From assembly GCF_002265625.1 (NCBI RefSeq), contig NZ_NOVE01000009.1:23961-87960 (forward strand): a stretch of DNA of 64,000 nt, given 5' to 3'. The notes under the pieces were generated by a model. The model was not told where the DNA came from and searched no databases. It worked only from the letters and a program-made list of their open reading frames with translations. A program made the translations under genes and the position numbers. This document shows positions 7,537 to 16,214 of the stretch, piece by piece. Every line of letters begins with the position of its first letter. The first letter of the stretch is position 1. The stretch comes from Prevotella sp. 885 (GTDB lineage Bacteria > Bacteroidota > Bacteroidia > Bacteroidales > Bacteroidaceae).

Positions 7537-10500
7537 TTACATTTCCTTCACGGTACGCTCTATGAGCGCCACTTCTTCCTCCGTTATGCCATACTTGGCA
7601 TAGAGCTGTCGGTCGATGGATGGGATGTCGTCCGGAGTCCAGGAGATGTCGCCGGAGGACGTGAAGTTCTCCTTTGGTACGAAGATGAACTTCTCTGGGG
7701 AGAGATCCTGCGACGTTATGGTCTGGAGCATCAGGAAACGCGCGAACTTGGTGCTCAGGAAGGCATAGAGGTTCTTGGCCTCAACCTCGGTCTTGTATGC
7801 TCCGCCCACCAGATAGGTCTGCGTGCAGATGGTGGCAGGAGGAAGTATGGTCATGGCAGAGAGAACGCGGAACATTCCGTTGCGGTCGGGCGTGCCGGCA
7901 TGTTCGCAGGTGGCTTTGGAGAAGACCACCTTATAGAGGTCGGTCATGTCCTGATTCTTGCGAATCTCGTCTCGGCGTACATAGGTGACGGGACCGGTGG
8001 ACTTGAGAGCCACGACGTCACGATCGGTCTCAGGGTCGGCAGTTCCACGGTAAGTGGTGACAAATCCGAAGGGAGTCTGTCCGGTAACCTGCGTGCTGAG
8101 ATTATCTTCTCCGCAAACAGCCGTTACCTTATTGACGATGGAGAGGGCGTCGTTGTTTCTGACGAATATGGCATACTGATTGAGCGACCGGTCGCACGTG
8201 CTGGTCTTGCCATGGAAGGTGTTGGTGAAGCGGCAAGGGCTGTTGTGGCGAGCGTCCCAAAGGAAGTAGTTGACACCTCCCGAGATGTCCACCGTGGGGA
8301 AGAGGTCCTTCGAGTCAACATAGTCGACGATGGCGCGGAAGCGGCAGTCTGCAAGCATGTCACGACGGAAAGCGTCCAGTCCTCTACCTCCCGTAAACCA
8401 TCTTGAGGGCATGATCATGGAGATGTAGCTTGGGCCCATGTCGCGTGCCACTTCCAGGAACTGGTTGTAGAGCGGGATGCCGTAATTGTCCTTCTGTTCT
8501 CCGATGTTAAGCTGGTAAGGAGGATTGCCTATGATTGCGTCAAATTTCATTTCTTTGTCGTTTTTGTTCCAGAAAGCGGGACCGTCAGAGAGCATACGCG
8601 CCAGTCGGTTCTTATACACCATGACGAGCGGCACAAGATTGTCCACGCGTCGTACGTTCACGCAGATGTCCTTTCTGTAGCCAAGCAGGGTGCGTCTGGT
8701 TATCTTTTCGGCTATGTGCGTGCGGCAGACGGCGAAGATGTTATTCTCGAGAATGTCCTTCCAGAGCTTTAATGATTCTTCGTCGGTAAGCATATCGAAG
8801 AGTCCCTGCGACTGGCTGCTTCTCGACTTGTAGACGGAATATGCTGCATAGAGCGCATAGAGTCCGGTCTTGGAGCAGATGTCGAGGATGCGTGTGCCAG
8901 GCTTCATGAATACGCGCTCCGTGACGTCGCCGTTATATACGAAGCGTGGCTGCGCGATGGGCTTGCCCGTACGGTCATCGAAGAAGCAATAGCCGCCAAG
9001 CGTGTCTGCCATCTGGCTGTTTATGGTTCGCCATGGGGTAAGGATGGTCTCACGGTCAGGATAGCAGAAGTCGCCGAGGATGGCAGCCACCTCATTCATA
9101 CGGTCGCCGACGGTCATGTTGTCAGCCTTGCGGAGGCGCTCCACTATGACCTTGGCTGTAGCCACGAAGATGTCCTCACGATAGAATCGCTTCAGCTTGT
9201 TGAAGAGGCGCACGGTAATGCCCGTAGGCATAAACTCCTTCCATGAGTCGGCATCGATGCCGTTGATGAACGAATCGAGCGTCAGTCCCTCGATGCTCTC
9301 CACCGTACCGTAAATCATGATGGGGAAGCGGCTGGATATCTGATTGAGGATGGCTATGGCTCGCTGGCGCGGAGTGAGGCGGCGTGTGAGTTCCTGAGCC
9401 GCGTTCAGTTTGGCGTCGCGATTGTCAGCGGGAGCTTTCTTCTCCGCAGCCGACTTGCGTGTCTTACGCTTTCCTCCGTTCTTGGCGTTCTCCACCATCT
9501 CACGGTTGCGTTGGCGCTCTGTGGCAATGCCGCGCACGATGGCCTCGGCTATCTGGTCGAGGACGCGAAGGTCCTGCTTGCGGAGATTGTCAAGATTGCC
9601 ATAGAGACAGTCGTCGCGGAAGCCGTTGCGGATAAGCGATTCTGAATAGACGGAAGTGACGTTACGGATGAACAGCTCCGTGTCGTAATGACTTTGCTTG
9701 GAAGCCGAAATCTCCGTTATAGGGCAGAAGCGGAGAAACTCTGCCAACTTGGCGTAGCGGTCGTCTTCTGACGAAGAAGAGACGTTGTTGAGGACATACT
9801 GGTCGACCACGGCGAGGGTGCGTCGCGGCGAGAAGTCGATGGCGTAACATTCTTCCTTTACGCGATCTCCTGCATAGGGACTCTGACAACGGAAGATGGT
9901 CTGGAAATAGCGCATGCCTCCTGTCTCGGCAGATCCGGCAAGCATAAGCACGGCTGTCCATTCTGGAACGGAGACACCGGCTGTCAGCCTGCCGCAAGTA
10001 AGCGTAATGGTGCGATCGTTGGCAGCCACAGCTTCCCTTACCCGCTGGAGAGCGTCACGGTCAGAGCGTGCTCTCTCCACGGCGTCCTGACGCTCATCGC
10101 CGAGATTGCCCGCCACATTTACGACAGTATACCCACGGAACGGATTGGAAGGTGTGTCCTCTCTGAGCAGCTTGGCAAGGCCGTAGGCCTCCTTCACGCC
10201 GGGAAGATACCATAGAGTATGGAGAAGCGATCCGCAGATGTCCTTGTTGGCGTATGGGAAGAGCTTGTTCTGGCTGCCCTGCCCTATCAGCTGGAGGAAG
10301 CGGCGCACATCCTTCTCATGTGCGAAGACAAGATTGTCAAGCGAGTCGGTTGTGGGGTCTGTTTCTTCTGCCGTCTCCGTACGGAAAAACTCGGAGAAGG
10401 CGAAGCCGTCGGCATCCGTGCTATGGAAGCTGCGGAAGTCGCGTGAGAGATTATACGTAAGGATGTTCATCCTTGCCATTCCTTCGTAAGGATTGGGCTG

Positions 10501-11151
10501 TCCCGGATGTTGCGATGTCCATTCCTGCTTGGCTTTCTGCTCCATGGCGTAGTCCCAATGATAGACCTCGGCATTATCGAACATCTGCTGAATGTTGTAT
10601 GGCGTGCCGGAGAGATAAAGCGTGCGGAGCGAATGACGCTTCTGCAGCTCGGCTATAACTTTCTCGCCGAGCTTAGAGATTATGCCTTCGTGAGCCTCGT
10701 CCACGATGAGGAGGTCCCAAGGAGCGCTGAAGATGTTGTTGTTTTTCTCGAATCCCTTCTTGAGGTTCACTCTCTTTGAGCCTCTGAGGTCCTGCATGGA
10801 GGCGAAGTAGACGTAATGTAGGTCAGGATTGTCGGCAAGACGTGCCTCCAGATCCTCGAAGGAAAGGACGGAAGAATCGGCCATGGCAGGACGCTTGCCG
10901 CCATAGAGCCAGTCTGTCAGTCCGAGACGCTCTAAGGAGACGTACCATTCAGTCCTTACATTAGGTCGATGTGTGAGGATAAGGGTGCGCCGGTATCCGC
11001 ATCTGCGTGCCACTTCCAAGGCACACAGCGTCTTGCCGAATCGCATCTTGGCGTTCCAGAGCATGCGATGCCCGGTACGTAGGCAGGCAACGGTACGACT
11101 GATGGCGTCCTGCTGTTCGGAACGGAATATGATTTTATGATCGGATGTCAT
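7537..11151 (-). CDS. SF2 helicase fused to an Eco57I-like N6-adenine DNA methyltransferase
   Basis: A 1204-residue protein. Residues 1-455 form a superfamily 2 helicase: Walker A MRFGKT (36-41), DEAH (151-154), SGTP (181-184), and a motif VI-like segment QTIFRCQ (417-423). A basic helical linker follows (about 545-700). The methyltransferase spans about 700-1000: motif X-like ILTPWRTINSQM (703-714), motif I region RILDICSKTG (754-763) and catalytic motif IV NPPYQ (876-880). The last 200 residues look like a TaqI/Eco57I-type target-recognition region. The layout recalls type III Res and type ISP restriction enzymes, but the Mrr-like N-terminal nuclease of the latter is absent and no PD-(D/E)xK site could be picked out. 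It starts on the base after the stop of the 313-aa partner. DNA modification with translocation or defence is the likely role; cleavage is unproven. Confidence 0.85.
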   Translation of the reverse strand: MTSDHKIIFRSEQQDAISRTVACLRTGHRMLWNAKMRFGKTLCALEVARRCGYRRTLILTHRPNVRTEWYVSLERLGLTDWLYGGKRPAMADSSVLSFEDLEARLADNPDLHYVYFASMQDLRGSKRVNLKKGFEKNNNIFSAPWDLLIVDEAHEGIISKLGEKVIAELQKRHSLRTLYLSGTPYNIQQMFDNAEVYHWDYAMEQKAKQEWTSQHPGQPNPYEGMARMNILTYNLSRDFRSFHSTDADGFAFSEFFRTETAEETDPTTDSLDNLVFAHEKDVRRFLQLIGQGSQNKLFPYANKDICGSLLHTLWYLPGVKEAYGLAKLLREDTPSNPFRGYTVVNVAGNLGDERQDAVERARSDRDALQRVREAVAANDRTITLTCGRLTAGVSVPEWTAVLMLAGSAETGGMRYFQTIFRCQSPYAGDRVKEECYAIDFSPRRTLAVVDQYVLNNVSSSSEDDRYAKLAEFLRFCPITEISASKQSHYDTELFIRNVTSVYSESLIRNGFRDDCLYGNLDNLRKQDLRVLDQIAEAIVRGIATERQRNREMVENAKNGGKRKTRKSAAEKKAPADNRDAKLNAAQELTRRLTPRQRAIAILNQISSRFPIMIYGTVESIEGLTLDSFINGIDADSWKEFMPTGITVRLFNKLKRFYREDIFVATAKVIVERLRKADNMTVGDRMNEVAAILGDFCYPDRETILTPWRTINSQMADTLGGYCFFDDRTGKPIAQPRFVYNGDVTERVFMKPGTRILDICSKTGLYALYAAYSVYKSRSSQSQGLFDMLTDEESLKLWKDILENNIFAVCRTHIAEKITRRTLLGYRKDICVNVRRVDNLVPLVMVYKNRLARMLSDGPAFWNKNDKEMKFDAIIGNPPYQLNIGEQKDNYGIPLYNQFLEVARDMGPSYISMIMPSRWFTGGRGLDAFRRDMLADCRFRAIVDYVDSKDLFPTVDISGGVNYFLWDARHNSPCRFTNTFHGKTSTCDRSLNQYAIFVRNNDALSIVNKVTAVCGEDNLSTQVTGQTPFGFVTTYRGTADPETDRDVVALKSTGPVTYVRRDEIRKNQDMTDLYKVVFSKATCEHAGTPDRNGMFRVLSAMTILPPATICTQTYLVGGAYKTEVEAKNLYAFLSTKFARFLMLQTITSQDLSPEKFIFVPKENFTSSGDISWTPDDIPSIDRQLYAKYGITEEEVALIERTVKEM

Positions 11152-12093
11152 TTATTGTTTGGTGTTTTTTTTAAGAATGAGGTCTCTGAATAGGATGTTG
11201 TCGGCTACGAGTGGTGACGTGCGACGCCATTCCCTTATGACGCAGAGACAGTCGGTCTCGGGTATGGTGAAGCGTGTGCCGTCCATCTGCCATATATTCC
11301 ACGACACTATCTCCGCCACCTTCATAATGGTGGGTAGCTTCGGACGACGTCCCCATCTCCTCGCATAATACTCGCAGAAGCTCACAAGGATGGACTCACG
11401 TGAGAGAAAGACGTTGTCGCCTTGCCAGTCATAGCCATAGACGGACTGTACTGCCTGCAGGGCCTTGCGCAGCCACAGACGCTTGTTGGCAACGGTAGGC
11501 TCTGAGGGCGTGTTCTCGTCGATGACACGAAACTTGCGGTCCAGAATGCCTACACGATGCGATATGGGTATGGGGCATGCCGTGGTGGCGTCATAGCGGC
11601 TGACAAGGTAAGGAGCCTCGCCACAAGCCACTTCCAGCCGCTTGCTCTTTACGTAGTCTTTCCATGTCTTTCCTTCTGGAAACCTGACGGGAGCAATGGT
11701 TGGCTGCCATTCGTGTACGCCGTCCTCTCGTGCCAGAGTGGTGTTGAAGGCATCAGGGATGCCAAGCCAGCACTCGTCCACGAGATTGTTCTGCATATTG
11801 CAGACCCACGTTGGGGTGAACACCTCTGCCCTTGCCTTTGAACGTGCCGTCCTTAGCGACTCGTGCTTCAGCGCACGTGGGCTGATGGCATCTATGCCGC
11901 GCTCCTGAAAGAAGCTCTCACGTATGGGCGCAAGACTGTCCTGTCCATACTCGTGTGTCAGCCAGGATATGTTACGCCGTTCGCCGTTGAGGAGCGTCAG
12001 CGTCTGGTCGCACAAGAGCATGGACAGGACATTATGGTCGGTTCTTGCAATGCGTATGATGTCGGCTGCGAGACTGTCCAAGGTGGTGGTCAT
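11152..12093 (-). CDS. Methyltransferase-like partner protein (restriction subunit M-like) lacking the NPPY motif
   Basis: A 313-residue protein. EVFTPTWVCNMQNNLVDECW (about residues 91-110) matches motif X of N6-adenine methyltransferases. LEVACGEAPYLVSRYDA (about 153-169) is a variant motif I SAM loop. EIVSWNIWQMDG fits the region that follows in such enzymes. No NPPY/F catalytic motif is visible. The protein therefore appears to keep the SAM-binding half but not the catalytic loop. It starts six bases after xpt and abuts the helicase-methyltransferase with no gap, so the two products are probably made together and may form one complex. Proteins of this look are usually annotated as restriction endonuclease subunit M. 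The exact role is inferred: a specificity or regulatory subunit, or a degenerate methyltransferase. Confidence 0.7.
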   Translation of the reverse strand: MTTTLDSLAADIIRIARTDHNVLSMLLCDQTLTLLNGERRNISWLTHEYGQDSLAPIRESFFQERGIDAISPRALKHESLRTARSKARAEVFTPTWVCNMQNNLVDECWLGIPDAFNTTLAREDGVHEWQPTIAPVRFPEGKTWKDYVKSKRLEVACGEAPYLVSRYDATTACPIPISHRVGILDRKFRVIDENTPSEPTVANKRLWLRKALQAVQSVYGYDWQGDNVFLSRESILVSFCEYYARRWGRRPKLPTIMKVAEIVSWNIWQMDGTRFTIPETDCLCVIREWRRTSPLVADNILFRDLILKKNTKQ

Positions 12094-12099
12094 CGTCGG

Positions 12100-12672
12100 C
12101 TATGCCTCCTTGAGCTTTATCTCGCAATTGTCGAGCGACTCGATGATGGCAAGCGACTCCACCTTTATGCCGTTGTCGCGGAGATACTGGCCGCCGTCCT
12201 GGAATGCCTTCTCAATGATGAATCCCATTCCCTCGATTGTGGCTCCAGCCTGTCGGCAGAGGTCGATGATGCCCTTGGCAGCATTGCCGTTAGCAAGGAA
12301 GTCGTCCACGAAGATAACGTGATCGTCAGGTGTGAGATAGTCCTTGCTGATGATGACGTCATAATCGCGCTGCTTTGTGAAAGAAGTGACCTTAGTGGTG
12401 AGCATGTTGTCCATAGTGCTCGGTTTCTTCTTCTTTGCGAACACCACGGGCAGATTCATTAGAAAGCCCATCATAATGGCAGGAGCGATGCCTGATGCCT
12501 CGATGGTTATGATTTTATTGACCTTGGAGCTGGCAAAGCGACGGATAAACTCCACCGCAATGTCTTTCATAAGGTTAGGGTCCATCTGGTGGTTAATGAA
12601 CTTGTCCACTTTAAGGATGCCACCAGGGTAGCACTTGCCGTCTTTCAGAATTCTCTCTTTCAGAACTTTCAT
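12100..12672 (-). CDS. xpt: Xanthine phosphoribosyltransferase
   Basis: A 190-residue purine-salvage enzyme that converts xanthine and PRPP to XMP. The N-terminus ([13 protein letters not shown]) and the length are typical of the Bacillus/Bacteroides Xpt family. [19 protein letters not shown] (52-70) binds the base side, and [14 protein letters not shown] (about 119-132) is the PRPP loop. It is the first gene of a tight minus-strand unit with the methyltransferase-like and helicase-methyltransferase genes. No purine riboswitch was recognised in the 65 bases upstream, which are AT-rich. Biological coupling of purine salvage to DNA modification is not established; the operon may be incidental. 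Confidence 0.93.
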   Translation of the reverse strand: MKVLKERILKDGKCYPGGILKVDKFINHQMDPNLMKDIAVEFIRRFASSKVNKIITIEASGIAPAIMMGFLMNLPVVFAKKKKPSTMDNMLTTKVTSFTKQRDYDVIISKDYLTPDDHVIFVDDFLANGNAAKGIIDLCRQAGATIEGMGFIIEKAFQDGGQYLRDNGIKVESLAIIESLDNCEIKLKEA

Positions 12673-12737
12673 CGCTTATTGATATTTATTGTTTTTATTA
12701 TATATACGGTTAAAAATATTCTTTTACAGTTATATGG

Positions 12738-13715
12738 TCAGAGCAAGCGGTCAACCAGACGGTTTATGCCAGGCACGCCAATTCTGAACCAGCGATACTT
12801 CGACACCTGCTTGCCTCCGAAACTAAGTATGAAGTCGCGGAAGCGTGACCGCTCAAACGGCAGTCCGGCATCGAGGAAATAGATGTGGCGCATACCCGCC
12901 TTATGGGCATTGTCAATGGCAGACCATACCGTGAACGTCGTGGGATGGAGGGAATGGTGTGTCTTGCGAAGGGACGCCATATGCCACATATAGGCATTGT
13001 CCTCGCTGTAGACGCATACGCTCACGCCGATGACGCGTCCCTTGTAACACGTGACATTCATCCGGCAGTTGTCCGAAGCTGCTATCATCCGGAAGAACTG
13101 AATGTCGGGGATGGACCGACGTGGCTTGAAACGGAAGAAGCGCTTGAGCAGACGGTAAGCCTGACGCAATTCCGGGCTGTCCTCCTTAATGGCAAAGCTC
13201 GCCACTCCCTTCTCCTTGGCTTCGCTTATGCGCCGAAGCATCTTCTCTGAAAGGCGAAGTGACGGCTCCACACTATGCAGCGAATTATGCACCTCCTGCC
13301 ATTTTACGGGGAAATAATGGTTTCGTCGAAAACCGTCATAACCGAACATCTTGCAGGAGAGGTCGCTAAACTCCACGTAAAGACATCTTTTGTGGCGGAA
13401 ATAATCAGTCACGGCTTTAAGGAATAGACAGAACACCCTGTCGCGATTCACACTATCGTCATACTCGCCTTCGCCGTACGCACGTCCATGCCAGTAGACA
13501 AAGGGAGGGAAGAGAGTCCTGTGACGGAAAACTCCTACGAGCATATGAGCCACAACACATCCCTGTCCGTCCTCCGCAATAGCCATGCATGGTTCAAGCG
13601 AAGGTGTGTGCTCCATTATACAGAACATCTCCTTGCTATGAAAGAAATTATGGCTGTGGAAGTCGGGCAAATCAGATTGTTTTGACACCAGTCGGATTAT
13701 GACCTCCTCTTTCAT
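12738..13715 (-). CDS. FemAB/GNAT-like acyltransferase
   Basis: A 325-residue protein with the C-terminal Acetyltransf_6 (FemAB-like GNAT) pattern: an RFFRFKPRRSIPD segment, then NVTCYKGRVIGVSVCVYSED (about 219-238), then HPTTFTVWSAIDNAHKAG and IYFLDAGLPFERSRFRDF. The order of strand, helix and strand with a late Phe-Gly-Gly is characteristic of this group in Bacteroidetes. The substrate is unknown; family members act on peptidoglycan peptides, lipids or sugars. A TAnnTTTG box lies just upstream on the minus strand (13720-13727), so a leaderless or very short-leader transcript is possible, or the true start is a few codons in. It is followed by xpt after 65 bases. Confidence 0.7.
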   Translation of the reverse strand: MKEEVIIRLVSKQSDLPDFHSHNFFHSKEMFCIMEHTPSLEPCMAIAEDGQGCVVAHMLVGVFRHRTLFPPFVYWHGRAYGEGEYDDSVNRDRVFCLFLKAVTDYFRHKRCLYVEFSDLSCKMFGYDGFRRNHYFPVKWQEVHNSLHSVEPSLRLSEKMLRRISEAKEKGVASFAIKEDSPELRQAYRLLKRFFRFKPRRSIPDIQFFRMIAASDNCRMNVTCYKGRVIGVSVCVYSEDNAYMWHMASLRKTHHSLHPTTFTVWSAIDNAHKAGMRHIYFLDAGLPFERSRFRDFILSFGGKQVSKYRWFRIGVPGINRLVDRLL

Positions 13716-13719
13716 ACGG

Positions 13720-13727
13720 CAAATGTA
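13720..13727 (-). promoter_or_regulatory. -7 promoter box upstream of the FemAB/GNAT-like gene
   Basis: TACATTTG on the minus strand matches the Bacteroidetes -7 consensus TAnnTTTG. It sits only four bases before the annotated ATG, closer than for the other genes here. Confidence 0.4.
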
Positions 13728-13804
13728 GCAAATCTTTTTTAAAAGACAGGCATGTCATGAGAATATTTTGCAAAGCAGAACCGATATTTACCGATTCTTT
13801 TTTG

Positions 13805-13812
13805 TACTTTTG
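13805..13812 (+). promoter_or_regulatory. -7 promoter box of the DUF2520 gene
   Basis: TACTTTTG matches TAnnTTTG and lies 56 bases before the ATG at 13869. Confidence 0.6.
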
Positions 13813-13868
13813 ACGTCTGAAACGAATATCAAAGAACGGATTTTGCTTTCGAAACTAAAAAAAAGAAT

Positions 13869-14633
13869 ATGAATGTGATTATGATAGGTGCCGGCAACGT
13901 GGCCACACACATAGCTTTACGGCTCAAGGAAAAGGGACATACGCCCATACAGGTATGGAGCAGGACGAAGGAATCAGCCAAGACTTTGGCGGAGCAGACA
14001 GGAAGCCGTCCTGTGACGAGCATTGACGATATCCGCACGGACGCAGACATATATATAATATCGGTAAAGGACGACGCCTTGCAGGACGTGGCGAAGCAAC
14101 TTGGCGAAAAACCAATAAACGGCATAGTGATACATACTGCGGGATCGATGGCGATGGACGTACTGGAAGGAAGCTGCAAGCATTACGGCGTGCTCTATCC
14201 TATGCAGACATTCTCAAAGGCGAAGACCGTGGATTTCGGACGCATACCATGCTTCGTAGAGGCTTCAGACGAAGAGACGAAGCGAACAGTAAGGGAATTG
14301 GCGGAGATATTGTCTGACCACGTGTATGAGATGAACAGCGAAGAGAGACAATGGCTACATGTGGCTGCTGTCTTCGCCTGCAACTTCGCCAACTGCTGTT
14401 TCGGCATGGCAGACGATATATTAAGGAAACACGGTCTTGACTTCGGCGTGATGTTGCCGCTCGTGGAAGAGACAGTAAGCAAACTTCGCACTCTGAAGCC
14501 TTCCGAAGCCCAGACCGGTCCGGCAAGACGCAAGGACATGAACGTAATAAACAAGCATCTGGACATGCTGAAAGACCAGAAGGAGAAAGACGTATACAGA
14601 ATGATGACGGAAGAAATAATGAAAAGAAGTTAG
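13869..14633 (+). CDS. Rossmann-fold DUF2520 protein (ProC-like dehydrogenase family)
   Basis: A 254-residue protein. Its N-terminal NAD(P)-binding half opens with MIGAGNVATHIALRLKEKGH (residues 5-24, GxGxxA/G motif). YIISVKDDALQDVA (about 61-74) corresponds to the second strand group of pyrroline-5-carboxylate reductase-like folds. The C-terminal helical half (AVFACNFANCCFGMADDIL, then LKPSEAQTGPARR) is the DUF2520 dimerisation domain. Family members are often described as predicted short-chain dehydrogenases of unknown substrate. In many Bacteroidetes the gene sits next to a KdsC-like phosphatase, which is not present here. It stands alone between divergent and downstream promoters, and its function is unknown. 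Confidence 0.75.
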   Translation: MNVIMIGAGNVATHIALRLKEKGHTPIQVWSRTKESAKTLAEQTGSRPVTSIDDIRTDADIYIISVKDDALQDVAKQLGEKPINGIVIHTAGSMAMDVLEGSCKHYGVLYPMQTFSKAKTVDFGRIPCFVEASDEETKRTVRELAEILSDHVYEMNSEERQWLHVAAVFACNFANCCFGMADDILRKHGLDFGVMLPLVEETVSKLRTLKPSEAQTGPARRKDMNVINKHLDMLKDQKEKDVYRMMTEEIMKRS

Positions 14634-14652
14634 GAATTTAACTTGTAGTATT

Positions 14653-14684
14653 TTTGTATTTTAGATTTAATATATGTATTTTTG
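14653..14684 (+). promoter_or_regulatory. Promoter of the GH29 fucosidase gene
   Basis: TTTG at 14653-14656 and TATTTTTG at 14677-14684 fit the Bacteroidetes -33/-7 pair with a 20-base spacer, the best such pair in the window. Confidence 0.65.
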
Positions 14685-14749
14685 CAAACAAAATATCACC
14701 TAAAAACTAAAATACATATACATATTACGCAAACATATACAAACATAAG

Positions 14750-16126
14750 ATGAGAAACATTAAACTATTAGGTATCGGTCTGGCGCTCATGGCGTCGCTG
14801 CCGATGGTGAAAGCGCAAGAGAAAAGCGACCAAAGCTTCGTACATCAACAATCGGAAGCTGCGGACTATGTATGGCCGGAATCGCCACAAGTGATGCAGA
14901 AACTGAAGCATTGGCAGGATCAGAAGTTCGGCGTGCTGATGCATTGGGGACTCTACAGTCAGGCAGGTATCGTGGAGTCATGGTCGATATGCTCGGAAGA
15001 CTGGATTCGCCGCGAGCGCTATAACAACTATGAGCAGGACAAGCAATGGTATTGGAGTCTGAAAGACACGCTCAATCCCGTGAAGTTCAACCCTGATCTT
15101 TGGGCTGACGTAATGAAGAAGGCAGGCATGAAATACATGATTTTTACGACAAAGCATCATGACGGATTCTGTATGTTCGACTCGAAATACACCGACTTCT
15201 CCATTGCTCACGGACCCTTTGCCAACAACCCGCGCAAGAACGTAGCCAAAGAAGTGTTCGACGCATACCGCAAGAAGGACTTTATGATAGGCTGTTACTT
15301 CTCAAAGCCAGACTGGCATTCGGAGTGGTTCTGGAATCCTTACTACGCCACACCACGCAGAGGCATCAACTATAAGCCGGAACAGCATCCTGACTGGTGG
15401 CGCAACTACGTGAAATACACGCAGAACCAGCTGGGCGAGCTGACCACAGACTACGGCAACATAGACATTCTATGGCTGGACGGCGGATGGATAACCGGCG
15501 AGCAGATCGGACTTGACTCGCTGCTTGTGGAAGCACGAAAGCGCAATCCGGGCATGATAAGCGTGGACCGCACCATACGCGGAAAGAACGAGAACTATCA
15601 GACACCGGAACAGGGCATTCCCGCCAAGCAGCTCAACATACCTTGGGAGAGCTGCATAACGCTCAGCCACGCATGGGGATATATTCCCGGAGCTAAATTC
15701 AAGTCGGCTTCCAAAGTGGTGGGCATCCTCTCAGAGATTGTGGCAAAAGGCGGCTGTCTGGCTCTCGGCGTAGGACCGACACCTGAAGGAACCATCCAGG
15801 AAGAAGAACAGAAGATTCTGCTTCAGATAGGCGACTGGCTCAAGCGCAACGGAGCAGCCATCTACAGCACAGTAACCACTCCTCACTATAACGACGGCAA
15901 GGTATGGTTCACAGCAGGAAAGGACGGCAAGACTCTCTACGCCATCTACGCAACGGAGGATAACGAGAAGACTCCGACAACCGTGACATGGACTACCAAT
16001 ATCCCCAAGGGTAAGATGACCTTGCTAAATAACGGCAAGAAAGTGAAATACACGGTCAAGGGCAACCAAGTGACTGTACAGATACCTGCAGGAACAAAGG
16101 CAGAACCGCTGGCGTTCAAGTTTTAA
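14750..16126 (+). CDS. Secreted alpha-L-fucosidase, GH29
   Basis: A 458-residue exported glycoside hydrolase that removes terminal alpha-L-fucose from host or dietary glycans. A signal peptide covers residues 1-22, with cleavage after KAQ or similar. GVLMHWGLYS (61-70) and TTKHHDGFCMFDS (133-145) are hallmark GH29 core motifs. ILWLDGGW contains Asp244, placed as the nucleophile. ISVDRTIRG and the later LGVGPTPEGTI complete the barrel, and residues about 370-458 form a small beta domain. No SusC/SusD or regulator gene is adjacent, so this is not a full polysaccharide-utilisation locus. It has its own promoter and terminator and is probably periplasmic. The general acid could not be placed with confidence. 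Confidence 0.9.
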   Translation: MRNIKLLGIGLALMASLPMVKAQEKSDQSFVHQQSEAADYVWPESPQVMQKLKHWQDQKFGVLMHWGLYSQAGIVESWSICSEDWIRRERYNNYEQDKQWYWSLKDTLNPVKFNPDLWADVMKKAGMKYMIFTTKHHDGFCMFDSKYTDFSIAHGPFANNPRKNVAKEVFDAYRKKDFMIGCYFSKPDWHSEWFWNPYYATPRRGINYKPEQHPDWWRNYVKYTQNQLGELTTDYGNIDILWLDGGWITGEQIGLDSLLVEARKRNPGMISVDRTIRGKNENYQTPEQGIPAKQLNIPWESCITLSHAWGYIPGAKFKSASKVVGILSEIVAKGGCLALGVGPTPEGTIQEEEQKILLQIGDWLKRNGAAIYSTVTTPHYNDGKVWFTAGKDGKTLYAIYATEDNEKTPTTVTWTTNIPKGKMTLLNNGKKVKYTVKGNQVTVQIPAGTKAEPLAFKF

Positions 16127-16134
16127 GGTTTAAG

Positions 16135-16184
16135 GTTTAGAATTGGGAGTTATGATTACTCTCAATTCTAAACTTACATTTTTT
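16135..16184 (+). terminator. Terminator after the fucosidase
   Basis: GTTTAGAATTGGGAGT pairs with ACTCTCAATTCTAAAC (16158-16173) across a seven-base loop with one G-U, followed by a short T-rich tail. Confidence 0.7.
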
Positions 16185-16214
16185 ATAAACTAAATAGAAC
16201 TATCGACCAACCAT

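Noticed and set aside
12673..12737. Purine riboswitch ahead of xpt
   Set aside because: Only 65 AT-rich bases are present and no conserved aptamer core was seen.
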